DNA of 7,392 nucleotides from JAZSQZ01 sp045538175. GTDB taxonomy: Bacteria; Bacillota; Clostridia; Christensenellales; UBA1242. Both the position numbers and the translations under genes were made by a program. Within the stretch, counting starts at the first letter, position 1. Each line of letters begins with the position of its first letter. Below the pieces are notes generated by a model. The model saw only the letters and a list, made by a program, of their open reading frames with translations, searched no databases and was not told the DNA's origin. Where the stretch lies: contig JAZSQZ010000047.1 in NCBI GenBank assembly GCA_045538175.1, forward strand, positions 1 through 7,392, given 5' to 3'. This document shows positions 5,384 through 7,392 of this stretch, in pieces.

Positions 5384-7392
5384 ATGGTAAAAAATTCGAT
5401 AAAAAAGTTAATTTTATTTCCTATCATTATTCTTTTTGCACTGTCTATAGTTGGCAGTTTCTTTTTGTTTTTACCAACAAAGGAAAATTCTTCTAACTAT
5501 TTTGATACAAGCGTTGCTAAGCTTATTGAAAAATACTCTGCAGGCAAAAAGGTTGTAAAAACCATTGACGACGAATACCTTACAGAAGAAAATGAACAAA
5601 AAATAAATATCAATGATTTTTGCACATTTACCGGCACAAAATATAGCGAAGACGACACTTACATAAACTTAACATATGGCGATTTTAGCGTTAACATAAA
5701 CAAAGCAAACAACTATATCGTAACAACTGACGGAAATGTTGTTTACTTAGAAGAAAACGAAAACGACCTATACTCTATTGACACTCTTGCAACAAACTTA
5801 GGTTTTCAAATCTCAAATAAAAACGATATAACAAAACTTACAAGACCTTATCAAACAAAAAGAGTTATTGTTGAAGCAAACGGAAAGTTTGACCCTGTAG
5901 GAGCGATAGAAGTTGTACACTGTTATGACAACACTTATCTTCTTCAATTTACAACCGAAACCGAAGCAAAACAAGCAATAAAAGAATTAAACCTTCAAAA
6001 AAGCGTAAATTTTGCTGAACCAAACATTATTGTTGGTCTTGATGATGATATTGAAAGCCATATGTTTGACCTAAACGAAACATCAAACACCTTCCTTTCT
6101 TGGGGTGGAGAGATGTTAGGAATTGATGACTATAAAACATATCTTCAAAGCGCTGTCGGCGAAAACAATTTAGATACAATCACTGTTGCCGTACTTGATA
6201 CAGGCATCGACACTGACCACCCTATGTTTGCTGGAAGAATAAGCAAGTATAGTCACAACTTTGTAGACTCTAACAATCCAAACGACCCTGAAGATGACCA
6301 CGGACACGGCACACACGTTGCAGGTATAATTTGTGACTTAACTTATAGCAACGTACAAATCTTAGCACTTAAAGTTTTAGATAGTGAAGGTTATGGCGAA
6401 ATCGTAAACATTGGAAAAGCAATAAACTTTGCCCAAGACCTAAAAGAATCAAGCATACCTGACTTAGCTGTAATAAATATGAGTTTAGGTGCTGACATAC
6501 CTGTTGACCTTGAAAACACAGGTTATACTTCACAAAAAAATGCAATTGAAGGAGCATATGCAGATGGAATTTTAACAGTTACTTCTGCAGGAAACGGCGA
6601 CGATGATGGAAATGCAATAGATGTTTCAAACAACTGCCCTGCAAATGTTGGATGCGCAATAACAGTTGGTGCTGTTGGCATCGATAGTCACAAAAACTAT
6701 TACATAGGCTCGTTTTCAAACTTTGGAAGTTATGTTGATATTTCTGCACCTGGCATATCTATTGTAAGCGCAGCAACTGATGGCACAACTACAACAAAAA
6801 CAGGCACATCAATGGCTGCCCCACATATTTCTGCAGTTGTTACACTTTTACTTTCTGACAAAACTATGGAATATGAAACTTTAGCAGAAGTTGAAGACGC
6901 CTTAAAGTTTTATACAGTTGACGCAGGAAGCGAAGGCTGGGACGAATATTATGGCGTTGGTATCCCTGACCTTACATATGCTCATTGCGACAGATTAGAG
7001 CCTGTCACATTTAGCAACGAAAACACAAAGTGTTCAGAACCTTTTGAACTAACACTTACCCACACAAACGCAGAAGCTAATGTCAAAATTTTATACACAT
7101 TAGACGGACAAACACCTACTGCACAAAATTCAACAATATACGAAAACCCTATCACAATTTCAACTTCAACAACAGTAAAAGCAATTGCTTGCGTGTTGTA
7201 TGAAGGAAGCATTACAAAGTGTAGCAAAATCACACAAATGACCTATCAGTTCGATTTTGTTGCAGATGAAGATGGATATCTTATTGAATATAACGGAACT
7301 GATAGTGACGTTGTTGTCCCTGAAACAGTAAACGGAATAGAAATTGTTGGTATTGGCGATTACTGTTTTGAAACAAACACAACAATCACTTC
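5384..7392 (+). CDS. Multidomain subtilisin-like serine protease (S8) with surface-type repeats; C-terminus cut by window edge
   Basis: 669 codons are visible with no stop before the edge. Residues 8-30 form a signal sequence or membrane anchor. Residues about 40-155 are an unassigned stalk; the SIDTLATNLGF segment recalls the copper-amine-oxidase-like N-terminal domain of Clostridial surface proteins (weak). Residues about 158-218 resemble an inhibitor-I9-type propeptide. The S8 domain (about 240-532) has a full catalytic site: D272 in VAVLDTGID, H308 in GHGTHVAG, oxyanion N404 in SAGNG and S476 in GTSMAAPH. Residues about 540-620 look like a chitobiase/beta-hexosaminidase C-terminal-type domain (YTLDGQTPT), and about 622 onward begins a BspA-type LRR_5 repeat (VVVPETVNGIEIVGIGDYCF). 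It should be exported, self-processed and act on external proteins; the downstream domains suggest attachment to a surface or polymer. The start has AAGGGG 8 bases upstream. It is the only plus-strand gene and diverges from the methyltransferase unit. Confidence 0.95.
   Translation, partial: MVKNSIKKLILFPIIILFALSIVGSFFLFLPTKENSSNYFDTSVAKLIEKYSAGKKVVKTIDDEYLTEENEQKININDFCTFTGTKYSEDDTYINLTYGDFSVNINKANNYIVTTDGNVVYLEENENDLYSIDTLATNLGFQISNKNDITKLTRPYQTKRVIVEANGKFDPVGAIEVVHCYDNTYLLQFTTETEAKQAIKELNLQKSVNFAEPNIIVGLDDDIESHMFDLNETSNTFLSWGGEMLGIDDYKTYLQSAVGENNLDTITVAVLDTGIDTDHPMFAGRISKYSHNFVDSNNPNDPEDDHGHGTHVAGIICDLTYSNVQILALKVLDSEGYGEIVNIGKAINFAQDLKESSIPDLAVINMSLGADIPVDLENTGYTSQKNAIEGAYADGILTVTSAGNGDDDGNAIDVSNNCPANVGCAITVGAVGIDSHKNYYIGSFSNFGSYVDISAPGISIVSAATDGTTTTKTGTSMAAPHISAVVTLLLSDKTMEYETLAEVEDALKFYTVDAGSEGWDEYYGVGIPDLTYAHCDRLEPVTFSNENTKCSEPFELTLTHTNAEANVKILYTLDGQTPTAQNSTIYENPITISTSTTVKAIACVLYEGSITKCSKITQMTYQFDFVADEDGYLIEYNGTDSDVVVPETVNGIEIVGIGDYCFETNTTIT

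Noticed and set aside
6369..6557. Minus-strand frame within the subtilase gene, and similar antisense frames at 72-317, 716-1049, 1153-1341, 2551-2754, 3835-4026 and 6982-7233
   Set aside because: All but 72-317 run antisense to strongly supported genes, and 72-317 lies in another frame of the CPBP gene. None has a ribosome site or recognisable domain; they are shadow frames. The 2551-2754 frame also crosses two real gene ends.

Overview
The window comes from a low-GC bacterium, most likely an anaerobic or gut-type Firmicute (Clostridia or a relative). The evidence is strongly A+T-rich codon use, Shine-Dalgarno starts of the AGGAG type, sigma-A-like promoters with a 17-base spacer, a WalJ/YycJ protein (typical of Firmicutes), CPBP-family membrane proteases, and a secreted subtilase that runs into a BspA-type leucine-rich repeat. 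This placement is inference; there is no rRNA or marker gene. All genes read with the standard code. No tRNA, rRNA, CRISPR array, insertion sequence or attachment site was seen.

Layout. From about 5256 leftward, one minus-strand unit carries a 95-residue membrane protein of unknown function, a 16S rRNA methyltransferase of the ArmA/Rmt/FmrO (G1405) family, an M1-family metallopeptidase made as a lipoprotein, and walJ, a metallo-beta-lactamase-fold hydrolase. walJ also has its own promoter, placed so that its mRNA would be leaderless. The unit ends at a clear rho-independent terminator at about 1766-1795. A second minus-strand unit starts just beyond it from a good promoter with a perfect inverted repeat in its spacer. 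It encodes two tandem CPBP membrane proteases, the second cut by the left edge. To the right, divergent from position 5384, a large plus-strand gene encodes a secreted or membrane-anchored subtilisin-like protease. Its order is anchor, stalk, propeptide, S8 catalytic domain, chitobiase/beta-hexosaminidase C-terminal-like domain and start of a BspA-type repeat, and it is cut by the right edge. The only sizeable non-coding stretch is the 144-base divergent promoter region 5240-5383.

How it fits together. Most products act at or near the envelope: two intramembrane proteases, a lipoprotein peptidase, a surface subtilase, a small membrane protein, and WalJ, whose relatives are linked to cell-wall homeostasis. 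The exception is the rRNA methyltransferase. It is the most notable gene here, because its recognised relatives make ribosomes highly resistant to 4,6-disubstituted deoxystreptamine aminoglycosides. It is translationally coupled to the small membrane protein and sits in an apparently ordinary chromosomal operon with no mobile element in view. Whether it confers resistance or has a housekeeping role cannot be decided from the sequence.
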